Assembly (NCBI RefSeq): GCF_023703085.1
Contig: NZ_JAMQJY010000001.1
Coordinates: forward strand, 1,240,001-1,304,000
DNA: 64,000 nucleotides
Origin: Alkalicoccobacillus plakortidis
GTDB taxonomy: Bacteria; Bacillota; Bacilli; Bacillales; Bacillaceae_D
Direction of reading: 5' to 3'
Below the pieces are notes generated by a model. It was not told the DNA's origin. It ran no database searches and was given only the letters and a program-made list of their open reading frames with translations. Below, in pieces: positions 1 to 9,405 of the stretch (position 1 is its first letter; the number at the start of each line of letters is the position of its first letter). A program made the position numbers and the translations under genes.

Positions 1-1174
1 CTACTTTAATAACTGCCCCGTCTGGTGCAAGATTACCAAACAAAATGGATAATCCACCCACTGGACTATATGCTGTGTCTTTGTCCCTTATAACCTCTTT
101 ATTTGTTACTTCTGCATCTTTCACATTTTCATAGAGGCTTTTTCCGGAAATCGTAATTCGATCCGGATGAACCGCACCCTCGATTTCACAGAGTTGTTTG
201 ATAATTGCACTTACACCACCAGCTTGGTGAACATCATCCATCGAATAATCTGATGCTGGGCTGATTTTACAAAGATACGGAATCCTTTCAGCAACTGTAT
301 TAATTCGATTCATGTCATATTCAACTTCTGCTTCATGAGCAATAGCTAATGTATGAAGGACTGTGTTTGTCGATCCACCCATTGCCATATCTAAAGCAAA
401 TGCATCATCAATGGTTTCTTGTGTAATAATATCTCTTGGTTTAATATCTTTTTCAATCAGGTTCATCAAGTGCTTTGCAGCGTCCTTAATCAACTGATGA
501 CGTTTTTCTGATGTAGCAACAATTGTTCCATTACCCGGAAGTGCTAATCCAAGCATCTCCATTAGCGAGTTCATGGAATTTGCTGTGAACATTCCTGAAC
601 ATGATCCACAAGTTGGACAGGCCTGCTGTTCAATTTCAAGCAGTTCTTCTCTTGTCATTTTACCGGATGAGAAAGCTCCAACGCCTTCAAAAACGGATAC
701 AAGCGACAAGCTCTGACCTTCTTTTGTACGTCCGGCTTCCATTGGTCCACCAGAGACAAAAACAGAAGGAACATTCGTCCTAACGGATGCCATCAACATA
801 CCTGGTGTAATCTTGTCACAGTTCGGAATATAAAACACTCCATCAAACCAATGCGCATTTATAACGGTCTCAGCAGCATCACAGATAATCTCTCTACTTG
901 GGAGAGAATATCTCATCCCGATGTGACCCATTGCAATTCCATCGTCAACACCAATTGTGTTGAATTCGAATGGTATCCCACCGGCTTCAATAATCGCTTG
1001 TTTTGCAACTTCAGCAAATTTATTCAGGTGCATATGACCTGGTATAATATCAATATATGAATTACAAACACCGATAAACGGTTTGTCCATATCCTCTTCA
1101 CTAACACCGGCTGCTCTAAGTAAGCTTCTATGCGGTGCACGATCAATACCCTTTTTAATCATGTCACTTCTCAT
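1..1174 (-). CDS. ilvD: Dihydroxy-acid dehydratase, partial (C-terminus outside window)
   Basis: IlvD dehydrates 2,3-dihydroxy-isovalerate and 2,3-dihydroxy-3-methylvalerate to the 2-oxo acids of valine and isoleucine synthesis, using an Fe-S cluster and Mg2+. About 390 N-terminal residues are visible and the frame runs off the window edge. Family landmarks are [17 protein letters not shown] near the start, the cluster cysteine in GVCNSYID, the NCDKITPGM block and [17 protein letters not shown]. The start at 1174 (MRSDMIKKG) is preceded by GGGAG about 10 nt upstream; an in-frame ATG at 1216 lacks a comparable ribosome site. It is transcribed alone, away from the divergent gene at 1510, from a good sigma-A promoter. 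No T-box or BCAA operator was seen. Confidence 0.95.
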   Translation of the reverse strand, partial: MRSDMIKKGIDRAPHRSLLRAAGVSEEDMDKPFIGVCNSYIDIIPGHMHLNKFAEVAKQAIIEAGGIPFEFNTIGVDDGIAMGHIGMRYSLPSREIICDAAETVINAHWFDGVFYIPNCDKITPGMLMASVRTNVPSVFVSGGPMEAGRTKEGQSLSLVSVFEGVGAFSSGKMTREELLEIEQQACPTCGSCSGMFTANSMNSLMEMLGLALPGNGTIVATSEKRHQLIKDAAKHLMNLIEKDIKPRDIITQETIDDAFALDMAMGGSTNTVLHTLAIAHEAEVEYDMNRINTVAERIPYLCKISPASDYSMDDVHQAGGVSAIIKQLCEIEGAVHPDRITISGKSLYENVKDAEVTNKEVIRDKDTAYSPVGGLSILFGNLAPDGAVIKV

Positions 1175-1334
1175 TGCTACCCGCTCCCACTTCACTGTAA
1201 TCTCTGTTATAGCCATGTTAAACATTGTCATGGGCAAAACATTAAGTCATTCTAATTATTCGGTGATCTTTTACTAGAGCTCTTTGTTAACATTTCTTAC
1301 GTCCTTACTTAAAAGTGTTTCGTTATTGAGACTT

Positions 1335-1363
1335 ATCATACGCCTCTTATATGCGAGGGTCAA
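1335..1363 (-). promoter_or_regulatory. Sigma-A promoter of ilvD
   Basis: On the minus strand TTGACC (1363-1358) and TATGAT (1340-1335) are separated by exactly 17 nt. This predicts a leader of about 150 nt before ilvD. No terminator hairpin or T-box sequence is visible in the leader. Confidence 0.6.
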
Positions 1364-1382
1364 CCATTTTCACGAAAATAAT

Positions 1383-1427
1383 TTGATAATTTAGATAGAT
1401 TCGTTATAATGTATGCGGTTACATACT
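1383..1427 (+). promoter_or_regulatory. Promoter with adjacent palindrome for the 1510 gene
   Basis: TTGATA (1383-1388) and TATAAT (1405-1410) are 16 nt apart on the plus strand. Immediately after the -10 lies GTATG-cggtta-CATAC (1411-1426), an operator-like inverted repeat over the expected transcription start. A second, longer inverted repeat (CTATTTTCAAAAA with its complement, 1447-1484) sits in the leader and could be a hairpin or another protein site. Confidence 0.45.
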
Positions 1428-1509
1428 ATTCATTAAAAAGTTTTAGCTATTTTCAAAAATTCTGTCATATTTTTTTGAAAATAGGGCATAGTACAATTAG
1501 GTGATGACA

Positions 1510-1919
1510 ATGAAACGATTAAAACGTTTTTTTCAGAGAATTTCTTTTATTAAACCATTTTTACTTGTGTTTAATCCAAAACCGCTAAACCATCTAGTGC
1601 TCGTGACAGACAGTTGGAGAAGATGTCCTGATGTAATGGATAAAAAATTGTGTGAAATCCTCCATCAACGCAACTTGTATCCAACACCTAACCAAACGAT
1701 TTATGGCGTTCATACGAATGTCGCTCTCATTCCTTACAGGTTAGCTTTTGTAAAAGCTAGTTCACAAGCTAAGCAGGAACGGATCAAACGAGTGTTGCAA
1801 AAAAAGGGTGGACGGTGTACTTCTATACACCTGAAAATGTAAATAATAGCGACCCTTCTTGGCTCCAAGCAATCACAACACATTCAAATAATACAAAAAA
1901 CGCCTATTTGCAAACATAA
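1510..1919 (+). CDS. Unknown small protein, reading frame shifted at A7 tract
   Basis: I do not recognise this family. The first frame encodes a basic N-terminus (KRLKRFFQRISFIKPF) and ends at 1842. A coding-like continuation lies in the -1 frame from about 1806 (GWTVYFYTPENVNN..., stop 1917-1919), so the full product would be about 136 residues. The switch falls at CAA AAA AAG GGT, which contains A AAA AAG, the classic -1 slippery heptamer in the correct phase. Because one-base losses are common in this window, a missing A or G is the simpler explanation. ATG at 1510 is chosen over 1501/1504 because AGGTGA lies about 6 nt upstream. The start is about 90 nt downstream of a promoter with operator-like repeats. 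Confidence 0.5.
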
Positions 1920-1938
1920 GTTGCAAAAGGCGTTTTTT
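1895..1938 (+). terminator. Intrinsic terminator, overlaps 3' end of the 1510 gene
   Basis: AAAAAACGCC-tatttgcaa pairs with ttgcaaaa-GGCGTTTTTT around a short loop. The stop codon at 1917-1919 lies in the loop. The symmetric A and T runs could stop transcription from both sides. Confidence 0.75.
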
Positions 1939-1968
1939 GTATTACGTATGTAAAAAAGATAATCCTGA

Positions 1969-2042
<74 letters not shown>

Positions 2043-2052
2043 AAAATCGAAA

Positions 2053-2123
2053 AGCGGGTGATGAGAATCGAACTCACATCATCAGCTTGGAAGGCTGAGG
2101 TTTTACCACTAAACTACACCCGC
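2053..2123 (-). tRNA. tRNA-Gly (anticodon TCC)
   Basis: The acceptor stem is GCGGGTG/CACCCGC, the anticodon loop CTTCCAA gives TCC (reads GGA/GGG), and the T arm is GAGTTCGATTCTC. It lies 10 bp upstream of tRNA-Arg and is probably co-transcribed. Its CCAAGC string belongs to the normal gene and is not the indel signature seen in coding regions. Confidence 0.95.
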
Positions 2124-2278
2124 ATCATGGTTTGAATCGCTTTTCAAAAAGAAATATCAGCGACGAATATAAATATACTCCATTAATCGATTTTTGTCAA
2201 TAAGTTATGTCATATTCTTCTTGAAAAGTTGTATAAACCGCTTCAAGCTTGCGTTGCAACACACTTTTTACCGACTCC

Positions 2279-2310
2279 TAAAAGAAGCCGTCCCTTGGCT
2301 TTTCCTTCTA
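2279..2310 (-). terminator. Probable terminator after ysnB
   Basis: On the minus strand AAAAGCC-aagggac-GGCTTCTTTT forms a short hairpin followed by a T-rich run at the end of ysnB. It would end the ysmB-racE-gerM-rph-rdgB-ysnB transcript. Confidence 0.5.
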
Positions 2311-2826
2311 GTTGTTTTTGCGTGGAAATGTTCCGCCAAGCTCTGGCATCTCTTGACCGTCATACGTATAGTATGTGACTTCAATCGTAGCATCCGTTAA
2401 TTCACAGATACAGTACGTTTGGTCTCTGCGACCAGAAGGCAGACGAATACTTCCAGGATTGATAAATACAATGCCTTTTTCTTGAAAACAAGTAGCGACA
2501 TGAGTATGACCAAAGCTGGCCACATCTGCGCCAACTTCTTCCGCTCTTAAAACAAGTGATTGCAAGTGGCTTTTCACCTGATAGAGGTGTCCGTGTGTGA
2601 AATACATACGTCCATTATTTGTGTCTTCGATCCATTCTTCTGGAAAATCTTGACCCATGTCACAATTGCCTTTGACGGAAATAACTCCAGCAAGCGGCCC
2701 TTGATTAGGGACAAGCTCAGAATCTCCACAGTGAAAAATCTGATCCACTTCATCACGTTTCGTTACTAATAATTGTTCTAGCTCATCTGTCCATCCATGG
2801 CTATCACTAATAATAAGTGCTTTCAT
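2308..2826 (-). CDS. ysnB: YsnB-type metallophosphoesterase
   Basis: A 172-residue single-domain protein of the YfcE/YsnB calcineurin-like phosphoesterases. All metal motifs are present: SDSHG (residues 8-12), CGDSE, GNCD, THGH and FGHTHV. Family members hydrolyse phosphodiester model substrates with Mn2+ or Ni2+; the natural substrate in Bacillus is not settled. It is the last gene of the racE-gerM-rph-rdgB-ysnB block, 15 bp after rdgB, matching B. subtilis order. Length is typical. Confidence 0.9.
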   Translation of the reverse strand: MKALIISDSHGWTDELEQLLVTKRDEVDQIFHCGDSELVPNQGPLAGVISVKGNCDMGQDFPEEWIEDTNNGRMYFTHGHLYQVKSHLQSLVLRAEEVGADVASFGHTHVATCFQEKGIVFINPGSIRLPSGRRDQTYCICELTDATIEVTYYTYDGQEMPELGGTFPRKNN

Positions 2827-2841
2827 TGTTGCGTATCCTCC

Positions 2842-3441
2842 TTACAGATCAAATAAGTATTTATATCTTAAGAGTTCTTGAATTGCTTTTCCACGGTGGC
2901 TGCGCTCATTTTTCTCTTCTGATGAGATTTCTGCAGCGGTTTGACCAAGTGCAGGTACATAGAATACAGGATCATATCCAAAGCCTGCGTCTCCGGATGG
3001 CGTCAAAGCAATCGAACCTTCAAACTGCCCCTTAAAATAAATAGTCTCTTCACCTGGCTGTGCTACAGCCATCACACAAATAAATCTTGCTGTCCGCTCA
3101 GCTTCTGGCACATCCTTCAGCTCATGAAGAAGCTTTGTGATGTTCGCTGCATCATCCTTCTCTTCTCCTGCGTATCTTGCAGAATAGATTCCAGGTGCAC
3201 CATTTAGAGCATCTACCTCTAATCCAGAATCATCCGCAATGACCGTTCGGTTCAACAGTGAAGACAATGTCTCCGCTTTAATCGCTGCATTTTCGTGAAA
3301 CGTTAGTCCGTCTTCTGGAATATCAGGGATTTTCGGATAATCAAGCAGAGACTTTATGACTGTTCCATTCCCTTCAAGCAGCTGCTTAAACTCTTTTATT
3401 TTTCCTTTATTGGTTGTGGCGATGATGAGTTCAGATGTCAT
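2842..3441 (-). CDS. rdgB: XTP/dITP pyrophosphatase (RdgB/HAM1 family)
   Basis: Removes non-canonical purine nucleoside triphosphates (dITP, XTP, ITP) as monophosphate plus pyrophosphate, keeping them out of DNA and RNA. The 199-residue product carries the HAM1 signatures: [10 protein letters not shown] near the N-terminus, the [20 protein letters not shown] block (about residues 70-89), GFGYDPVF and SHRGKAI near the C-terminus. It corresponds to B. subtilis ysnA. Its start lies 11 nt inside the end of rph, so the two are translationally coupled. No breaks are seen. Confidence 0.93.
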   Translation of the reverse strand: MTSELIIATTNKGKIKEFKQLLEGNGTVIKSLLDYPKIPDIPEDGLTFHENAAIKAETLSSLLNRTVIADDSGLEVDALNGAPGIYSARYAGEEKDDAANITKLLHELKDVPEAERTARFICVMAVAQPGEETIYFKGQFEGSIALTPSGDAGFGYDPVFYVPALGQTAAEISSEEKNERSHRGKAIQELLRYKYLFDL

Positions 3442-4201
3442 CTGTATTCACTCCTTTTGTCTCCTGGATACGGTCACTTGTTTTACCAAGCTTATGCTGT
3501 TGCTCGGAAATGAGTTCCTTAATTCCTTTTTCCGCCACATCGAGCATAGCTGTAAGTTCACTTCTTGAAAATACAGCTTCCTCTCCTGTTCCTTGGATTT
3601 CTACCAATGCTCCGCTTCCCGTCATAACCACATTCATATCAACGTCAGCGTTTGAGTCTTCCTCATAGCATAAATCAAGTAGGATCTGTTTCGAAGCATT
3701 TATGCCAACAGAAATAGCTGCCAAATAATCCTTGACTGGCCACTCCGATATTCTTTCTTCTGTTAATGCTTTTTCAAAGGCCAAACACATCGCTGTAAAT
3801 GCACCTGTGATCGCAGCCGTTCTCGTTCCACCATCTGCCTGTATGACGTCACAATCAATCCAGACTGTTTTTTCGCCCATTTTCTTAAGGTCAACAACTG
3901 TACGTAACGCACGGCCAATTAGTCTTTGTATTTCCATCGTTCGACCTGTCACTTTTCCTTTAGAGGATTCGCGAATTGTTCGCTCAGCGGTTGCTCTTGG
4001 CAACATCGCATACTCAGCTGTGATCCATCCCTTGCCTTTACCCCTGAGAAAAGGAGGGACCCGATCTTCTATTGTCGCATTACAGATTACTTTTGTGTCT
4101 CCTACTGAGATCAATACAGAACCCTCTGGGTGTTTTGTAAAATGAAGCTCTAGCTCCACAGGTCGTTGTTCATTTGTTTGTCTTCCATCTATTCGCATCA
4201 T
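3431..4201 (-). CDS. rph: Ribonuclease PH
   Basis: A phosphorolytic 3'-5' exoribonuclease that trims the 3' ends of tRNA precursors. The 256-residue protein shows the RNase PH fold throughout: R-rich phosphate-binding segment [11 protein letters not shown], the [20 protein letters not shown] core, AAISVGI, and the acidic catalytic region [22 protein letters not shown]. It is slightly longer than B. subtilis Rph (about 245 residues) because of a C-terminal tail ([15 protein letters not shown]) that overlaps rdgB. Upstream is gerM, as in B. subtilis. Confidence 0.95.
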   Translation of the reverse strand: MMRIDGRQTNEQRPVELELHFTKHPEGSVLISVGDTKVICNATIEDRVPPFLRGKGKGWITAEYAMLPRATAERTIRESSKGKVTGRTMEIQRLIGRALRTVVDLKKMGEKTVWIDCDVIQADGGTRTAAITGAFTAMCLAFEKALTEERISEWPVKDYLAAISVGINASKQILLDLCYEEDSNADVDMNVVMTGSGALVEIQGTGEEAVFSRSELTAMLDVAEKGIKELISEQQHKLGKTSDRIQETKGVNTDDI

Positions 4202-4317
4202 TCATATCGATCCTTTTCTATTCAAAAAATGAAAAGAGAAGGGCTGACAGCTCCTTCTCTACCTCTATCTATTATAAAGTCTCCCCTTAAAAACGCAAAG
4301 GTAAAAGCAAAAACATT

Positions 4318-5415
4318 TTATAAAGACTGCTCATTTACTTGTTTTGGTCTCGAAACTGGTTCTGCAGGTTCGCCGTCTTGATTTAATACAGACGCCTCTC
4401 CATTCACCTCAACAGAGATTTTATCGACTCCCGTTTGCTCTGTTAATGTAAGAGCCAACATGTTTAGGACATCCTCTGATACTGACATGTTTTCAATACT
4501 TTCAAATATATGTTCGTTGAAGTTTAAGGTTAACGTACCATCCTTTACTTCTGGTTGATTTAGCAGATTCACTTTTGATTGAATCTCAGAAACTAAGCCT
4601 GTTCCAATCGATGGACCGTCTATTAATTCTTTAACGGCAGCTGTTAGTGCATCATCTCCAGCCTCTACCCTTCTGGTCACTGGCACATAATAAGTAGATT
4701 CCCCTTGGTGCCCTAAGAAATAGAGTACAACTTCCTCACTGTTCACAAGGTCCACAACCTGGTTTGACTCAAGATTAATGCCATCGGAGCGACTAACACC
4801 ATCTCCAATCGGCGTTTTATTAAGTGGCATTACCTCTTGATCATATCCATTTATACGAATTTGCACTTTTTCTACGGATTCAAACTGAGTTAATGTCCAC
4901 GTAATCGCTTGAAGAATCTGCTGCTCTTTATTTGCATCGTAAAATTCAAATTCCTTTGAAAAGTCAGCAACTGCTGTTTTTTCATCTTCTTTTAAATTGA
5001 CATCTACACTTGTTCCAGGCGGAAGTACTGCTTGAAACCCACTAGGTAACAATTCATCTACCGGACCATCTTGAACTAAGTATTCAAGAGATTGCTTTAA
5101 TACGCCCTCTTGTTTTGGAAGAGTTAATGTTTGCGGCACAACTAATCCGTTTGCATCAAGAAGGTATAACTCCCGTTGAACCGTCTCTGTAGCTGCGTCC
5201 GTTTGTCCTTCACCTTCTTCACCTTCTTCACCTTCTTCTGCCTCTTCCGTTTCTTCTCCTGTTTCATCTAAATCTATTTGTTCGCCCTCTTCCACGTAAT
5301 TAACTTGAGGTTTATCCAAATCTGTTGCCGCATCTTTTGATCCAAATGAACACCCAGTCGTAATGAGTGTAGCCACAATAAAAAGCGGAACGCCCATTTT
5401 CAAGTATTTACGCAT
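4318..5415 (-). CDS. gerM: GerM spore lipoprotein (two GerMN domains)
   Basis: GerM is needed for sporulation and germination in B. subtilis, acting in the mother cell-forespore intermembrane space. The 365-residue product has a lipoprotein signal peptide ending in LITTGC (Cys22), an extremely acidic low-complexity linker at about residues 48-72 (runs of E and G), and two tandem GerMN domains at about 78-210 and 228-350, each with a terminal LNF/VDF-type strand. Length matches the family (about 366). The start at 5415 has a GGGAGG-type site just upstream. It lies between racE and rph, and likely also has its own sporulation promoter. Confidence 0.9.
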   Translation of the reverse strand: MRKYLKMGVPLFIVATLITTGCSFGSKDAATDLDKPQVNYVEEGEQIDLDETGEETEEAEEGEEGEEGEGQTDAATETVQRELYLLDANGLVVPQTLTLPKQEGVLKQSLEYLVQDGPVDELLPSGFQAVLPPGTSVDVNLKEDEKTAVADFSKEFEFYDANKEQQILQAITWTLTQFESVEKVQIRINGYDQEVMPLNKTPIGDGVSRSDGINLESNQVVDLVNSEEVVLYFLGHQGESTYYVPVTRRVEAGDDALTAAVKELIDGPSIGTGLVSEIQSKVNLLNQPEVKDGTLTLNFNEHIFESIENMSVSEDVLNMLALTLTEQTGVDKISVEVNGEASVLNQDGEPAEPVSRPKQVNEQSL

Positions 5416-5507
5416 TCATGTTCCCTCCCTTAATGGTTTGTACTTTCATGTATACGAGCCTTTAAGAGATTTAGACCAAGCAAACTTTAGACAAACCTTT
5501 TTCTGCA

Positions 5508-5545
5508 CAAAAAAAGACAGTGAACATCTATTGAGGTTCACTGTC
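5508..5545 (-). terminator. Intrinsic terminator after racE
   Basis: Minus strand GACAGTGAAC-ctcaatagat-GTTCACTGTC is followed by seven T. The perfect 10-bp stem separates racE from gerM. Confidence 0.85.
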
Positions 5546-5562
5546 TAACTCTTACTAGTAAT

Positions 5563-6363
5563 CTATAGATCAATGTTAATCGTTTGCACCTGACCGACAT
5601 CCATCTCTAGCCACTGATCTGCTAATCGTTTAAATAACTCTTCTTCACCTGTTGTAAAAAAGGTATGACGAGGAATTCGTTCATCAGTATAGGCCGTCTC
5701 TGCATGATAGAGCAGCCCGCTAACTTCTCTTGCCGTTTCTTCTCCAGAAGAGATTAAAGAGATATCAGATCCTGCCCATTCTTTGATGAGTGGGGTAAGT
5801 AATGGATAATGGGTACACCCTAAAATTAGCGTATCAAAGTTTTTTCTTGATAAAGGCTGTAATGTATGTGAAACGATCCTTTTTGCTTCTTCACCTGAAA
5901 ATATCCCTTGTTCTACAAGCGGGACAAATGGAGGGCATGCAAGACTTTCTACTTGAACATTGCTATTAATAGCTGATAGCGCCTTTGAATACGCTCCACT
6001 AGCAATGGTACCAGTTGTACCAATGACCGCGACATGCTCTTTTTTTGTTGCTTTCAGTGCACTGGATGCGCCTGGATAGATAACTCCAACTACAGGAATA
6101 TCTAGTGCCTTTTTTACTTCCTCTAGCACTACTGCTGCAGCGGTGTTACATGCAATAACAAGCATTTTAATATTTTTAGTTTGTAGATACGTAATCATTT
6201 GCCACGTAAACGTTCGTACTTCCTCTTGTGGTCGTGGACCATAAGGACAACGCTTTGAATCGCCTACATACACAATCTCCTCTTTCGGCAGCTGTCGCAT
6301 TAATTCTTTTGCGACTGTTAATCCACCAAGGCCTGAATCAATGACTCCAATCGGTCTATCCAA
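5563..6363 (-). CDS. racE: Glutamate racemase
   Basis: Interconverts L- and D-glutamate in the cytoplasm to supply D-Glu for peptidoglycan. The 266-residue protein has the cofactor-independent two-cysteine mechanism in full: [15 protein letters not shown] at the N-terminus, first catalytic cysteine in IACNTAA (Cys72), [14 protein letters not shown], and second cysteine in LGCTHYPLL (Cys183). Length is normal (B. subtilis RacE about 272). It follows ysmB by 39 bp and is ended by a strong terminator. Confidence 0.96.
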   Translation of the reverse strand: MDRPIGVIDSGLGGLTVAKELMRQLPKEEIVYVGDSKRCPYGPRPQEEVRTFTWQMITYLQTKNIKMLVIACNTAAAVVLEEVKKALDIPVVGVIYPGASSALKATKKEHVAVIGTTGTIASGAYSKALSAINSNVQVESLACPPFVPLVEQGIFSGEEAKRIVSHTLQPLSRKNFDTLILGCTHYPLLTPLIKEWAGSDISLISSGEETAREVSGLLYHAETAYTDERIPRHTFFTTGEEELFKRLADQWLEMDVGQVQTINIDL

Positions 6364-6402
6364 CGTGTCTCCCTCAATTTCTATCTATATGTTACTAGCC
6401 AC

Positions 6403-6851
6403 CTATGATGTCTTGGTTGATTTTACTACTTTCATTTGGTCATGGAGTAAGCTTAGACTCTGTTCGAGCGTGTCCACTTGCTCAGCAGTAAAATCTGCTA
6501 GAATATTTTCTAAATAATCCTGTCTTTTTAAAATCACTTCTTGAATAATCGTTTTTCCTTTTTCTGCAGATGGATACGAACCACTCTGCGATCATTTGCA
6601 TCCTTCACACGGGCAACTAACTCGCTTTTTTCCATCCGATCAATTAGATCTGTCGTTGTACTAAAAGCTAAGTACATACTGGTGGATAGTTCTCCAATTG
6701 TCATGTCACCTTTTTCATTTAACCATTGAAGTGCCACAAACTGTGGGGGGGTTATAGGGAATTGAGAAAGTATAACTCTTCCTTTTTGTTTGACCATATC
6801 TGCTACTCTGCGTAATGATCGCTCAATATCTTCAATTTGATCATGGTTCAA
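6403..6851 (-). CDS. ysmB: MarR-family regulator YsmB, frame broken near 6572
   Basis: A winged-helix MarR-type regulator, the first gene of the racE block as in B. subtilis. The frame from 6851 gives the DNA-binding core (ITPPQFVALQWLNEKGDMTIGELST, then DRMEKSELVARVKDANDRRVVRIHLQ). It then leaves frame and stops early at 6534. The expected end is in another frame (EKGKTIIQEVILKRQDYLENILADF..., stop 6403-6405). One missing G after CTGCAG repairs it to about 149 residues, close to the 146 of B. subtilis YsmB. The break is most likely a sequence error. The regulated target is unknown. Confidence 0.8.
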
Positions 6852-6963
6852 TTATCGCACCTCCTATTCATAACGGTTCTATATCTATTCATTATTTTCT
6901 CTTTTTTCATATAGGAATTCAAGTCTTACTAACAAAAGACTTGAAATGTCCATGTCTAGCCAC

Positions 6964-6996
6964 AAAAAAACGGACAACCAAATCGGCGTCCGTTTT
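6964..6996 (-). terminator. Intrinsic terminator after ptsI
   Basis: Minus strand CGGAC-gccgatttggtt-GTCCG is followed by seven T, ten bases past the repaired ptsI stop codon. Confidence 0.75.
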
Positions 6997-7005
6997 TCAA
7001 ATTCA

Positions 7006-8729
7006 TTACTCAGTGATGTATTCTGCTTTAACAAGCTGAGCCACTTCATCTGCCGTATCTAGCTCAAGAGCCTTTTGGGCAAAATCTGCCAATTCTTTTT
7101 TAGACAGCTTTAATAGCTGGCTTCTAGCTTGGCAGGATAGACGTTGCACTCATACTAAACTCATCTAGGCCTAATCCAAGTAATAACGGAATAGCTATTT
7201 CATCCCAAGCCATTTCTCCGCACATACCAACCCATTTGCCTTCTTTATGAGCAGCCTTAATAACCATTTCAACCAGACGCAAAATAGCTGGATGATAAGG
7301 CTGATACAAATAAGACACTTGTTGATTCATACGATCCGCTGCAAAAGTATACTGAATCAAATCATTTGTTCCAATACTAAAGAAGTCAACTTCTTTAGCA
7401 AATTGAGGTGCAGCAACGGCTGTAGATGGAATCTCAACCATAATACCTACCTCAATTGAATCAGAAACAGTCACTCCCTCAGAAATAAGCTTGTCCTTTT
7501 CTTCGTTAAGCAATGCTTTCGCTTGACGTAACTCTTCAAGAACGGCAATCATTGGGAACATGATTTTTAGATTTCCATATGCACTTGCACGAAGAAGAGC
7601 ACGAAGCTGAACACGGAATAGGTCCTGTTGCTCAAGACAAAGTCTAATTGCACGGAAACCTAAAAATGGGTTCATTTCTTTAGGAAGATCTAAATAAGGA
7701 AGTTCTTTGTCGCCACCGATATCTAATGTACGGATGACAACTGGTTTCCCTTCCATTCGTTCAACGACTTCTTTATACGCCTCAAACTGCTCGTCCTCTG
7801 AAGGAAGATTTTCTCGACCCATATAAAGAAATTCAGTACGGTACAGACCAATTCCCTCTGCCCCATTTGCGATCACACCATCTAAATCTTTTGGTGTTCC
7901 GATGTTTGCAGCAAGCTCCACATGTTCACCATCAGACGTAGTTGTTTGATCATTCACAAGCTTAGCCCACTCGTCTTTTTGCTTTTGGAAATCAGCTTTC
8001 TTTTGTTTAAACGTAGCCAATACATCCTCAGATGGGTTGATAACAACCTCACCATCAATGCCGTCCACAACTACAATGTCGCCGGTTTTAATTGACTTTG
8101 TGGCTTCTTTTGTACCAACAACTGCAGGAATTTCAAGTGAACGAGACATGATTGCAGAATGGGATGTACGACCGCCAATATCTGTAGCAAACCCTTTTAT
8201 AAAAAGAGGATTTAGCTGTGCAGTATCTGATGGTGTAAGGTCTTCAGCAATGACAATCGTTTCTTCAGTAATTGTAGCAAGTGAACCTGCTTCAATACCT
8301 AGAAGATGACCAATCACACGTCTAGAGACATCACGAATATCCGAAGCACGTTCTTTCATATATTCATTATCCATATTTTCGAAAATAGTTATAAATTGAT
8401 CTGCTACTTCATTAAGAGCAAATTCAGCGTTACGTTTCTCATTCGTAATCTTATCCTTAACTGAATCAATTAACTCGGGGTCACTTAAGACCAAGCAAAT
8501 GGGCTGCAAATATTTCAGCCTTATCTGCACCAAGATTTTGTTCAGTTTTATCTTTAATGGCAGATAGCTCTTCCTTCGACAATCTGAGAGCGTCTTCAAA
8601 ACGATTAATCTCAGCACTTGGGTCAGATGCTTCTGAAGAGCTGATCGTGAAATCAGGCTCTTCATGCACATAGGCCTTTGCAATTGCAATGCCTTGGGAA
8701 GCAGCTATGCCAGTAATTACCTGTGGCAT
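7006..8729 (-). CDS. ptsI: PTS enzyme I, two +1 insertions in sequence
   Basis: Enzyme I takes phosphate from PEP and passes it to HPr, energising all PTS sugar uptake. Three frames are needed: N-terminus ([20 protein letters not shown]..., from 8729), centre ([13 protein letters not shown] to [13 protein letters not shown]) and C-terminus ([13 protein letters not shown]... to the stop at 7006-7008). Both joins lie at CCAAGC/GCTTGG (8491-8496 and 7127-7132), where CCAGC/GCTGG restores 573 residues (B. subtilis about 570). Catalytic His is in [21 protein letters not shown] near residue 190; the PEP site has [14 protein letters not shown]. One oddity is GEMAWDE where the family has GEMAGDE, again at a GCTTGG. 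It follows ptsH by 3 bp. Confidence 0.92.
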
Positions 8730-8732
8730 GTG

Positions 8733-8996
8733 TTATTCCCCTAACTCGTTTTTAATGATTTCTTCAATTGCAGCAAGTGCATCATCTGCATCTGATCCGT
8801 CAGCTTTAATTGTCACTTCTGCACCTTGGCCAACACCAAGAGACATAACACCCATAATGGATTTAAGATTTACAGACTTCCCTTTATACTCAAGAGTAAT
8901 ATCTGAAGAGAATTGCCCAGCCTTATTTACAAGTTGTGTTGCCGGACGAGCATGAATTCCTGTTTCTGCTGTAATCTTATACGTTTTTTCTGCCAT
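8733..8996 (-). CDS. ptsH: HPr phosphocarrier protein
   Basis: HPr relays phosphate from enzyme I to sugar-specific EIIA, and as HPr(Ser-P) is the CcpA co-repressor in Firmicutes. The 87-residue protein carries the catalytic His15 (TGIHARPAT) and the regulatory Ser46 ([11 protein letters not shown]). Both match the Gram-positive type, so carbon catabolite control is expected here. It starts the ptsHI operon, and no ptsG is adjacent. Confidence 0.97.
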   Translation of the reverse strand: MAEKTYKITAETGIHARPATQLVNKAGQFSSDITLEYKGKSVNLKSIMGVMSLGVGQGAEVTIKADGSDADDALAAIEEIIKNELGE

Positions 8997-9285
8997 AATG
9001 AATCAGCCTCTTTTCTTAAAATAGTTTAAAAATGCAGGTTCATTTAGACGTGTAGCTTATTATATGCTAAACATCTTTACAATCACCCATTTAGTTCAAA
9101 AAAAAGAATAGCATATTCCCGATAAATAGAACAGACTTTTTATCTGGACGACTGAAGCCCACACTGCTCTGATCCGAACCGTTCCATGCCTCTTTTTAAC
9201 CTAAGTACATGTATTTCGCTTCTCTTCTGCATGAGAAGATCTAATAAAAACCTTTAGAAGCCACGCGTAGCAGTAGATCATGAAC

Positions 9286-9315
9286 AGTATATCATACACA
9301 AAATTTAATTATCAA
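9286..9315 (-). promoter_or_regulatory. Candidate promoter of ptsHI with long leader
   Basis: TTGATA (9315-9310) and TATACT (9291-9286) are 18 nt apart on the minus strand, giving a leader of about 280 nt. The leader includes a short hairpin GAATA-tgc-TATTC followed by eight T (about 9097-9118), which could be a weak attenuator. A second TATAAT-like -10 at about 9058-9064 suggests a nearer promoter. Neither start is proven. Confidence 0.4.
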
Positions 9316-9405
9316 TCATAAGTCTTAGTGTTCATCCTTTTTTTAAGATAATACTTAAAAAATTCATGAAGATGAGACAAAAAGGACGAAGGATGAAGGG
9401 CGATA

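Noticed and set aside
851..1277. Plus-strand open frames opposite ilvD
   Set aside because: They are shadows of the conserved ilvD frame on the other strand.
2087..2092. CCAAGC in tRNA-Gly as another insertion site
   Set aside because: The anticodon arm is correct with this sequence; it is part of the normal tRNA.
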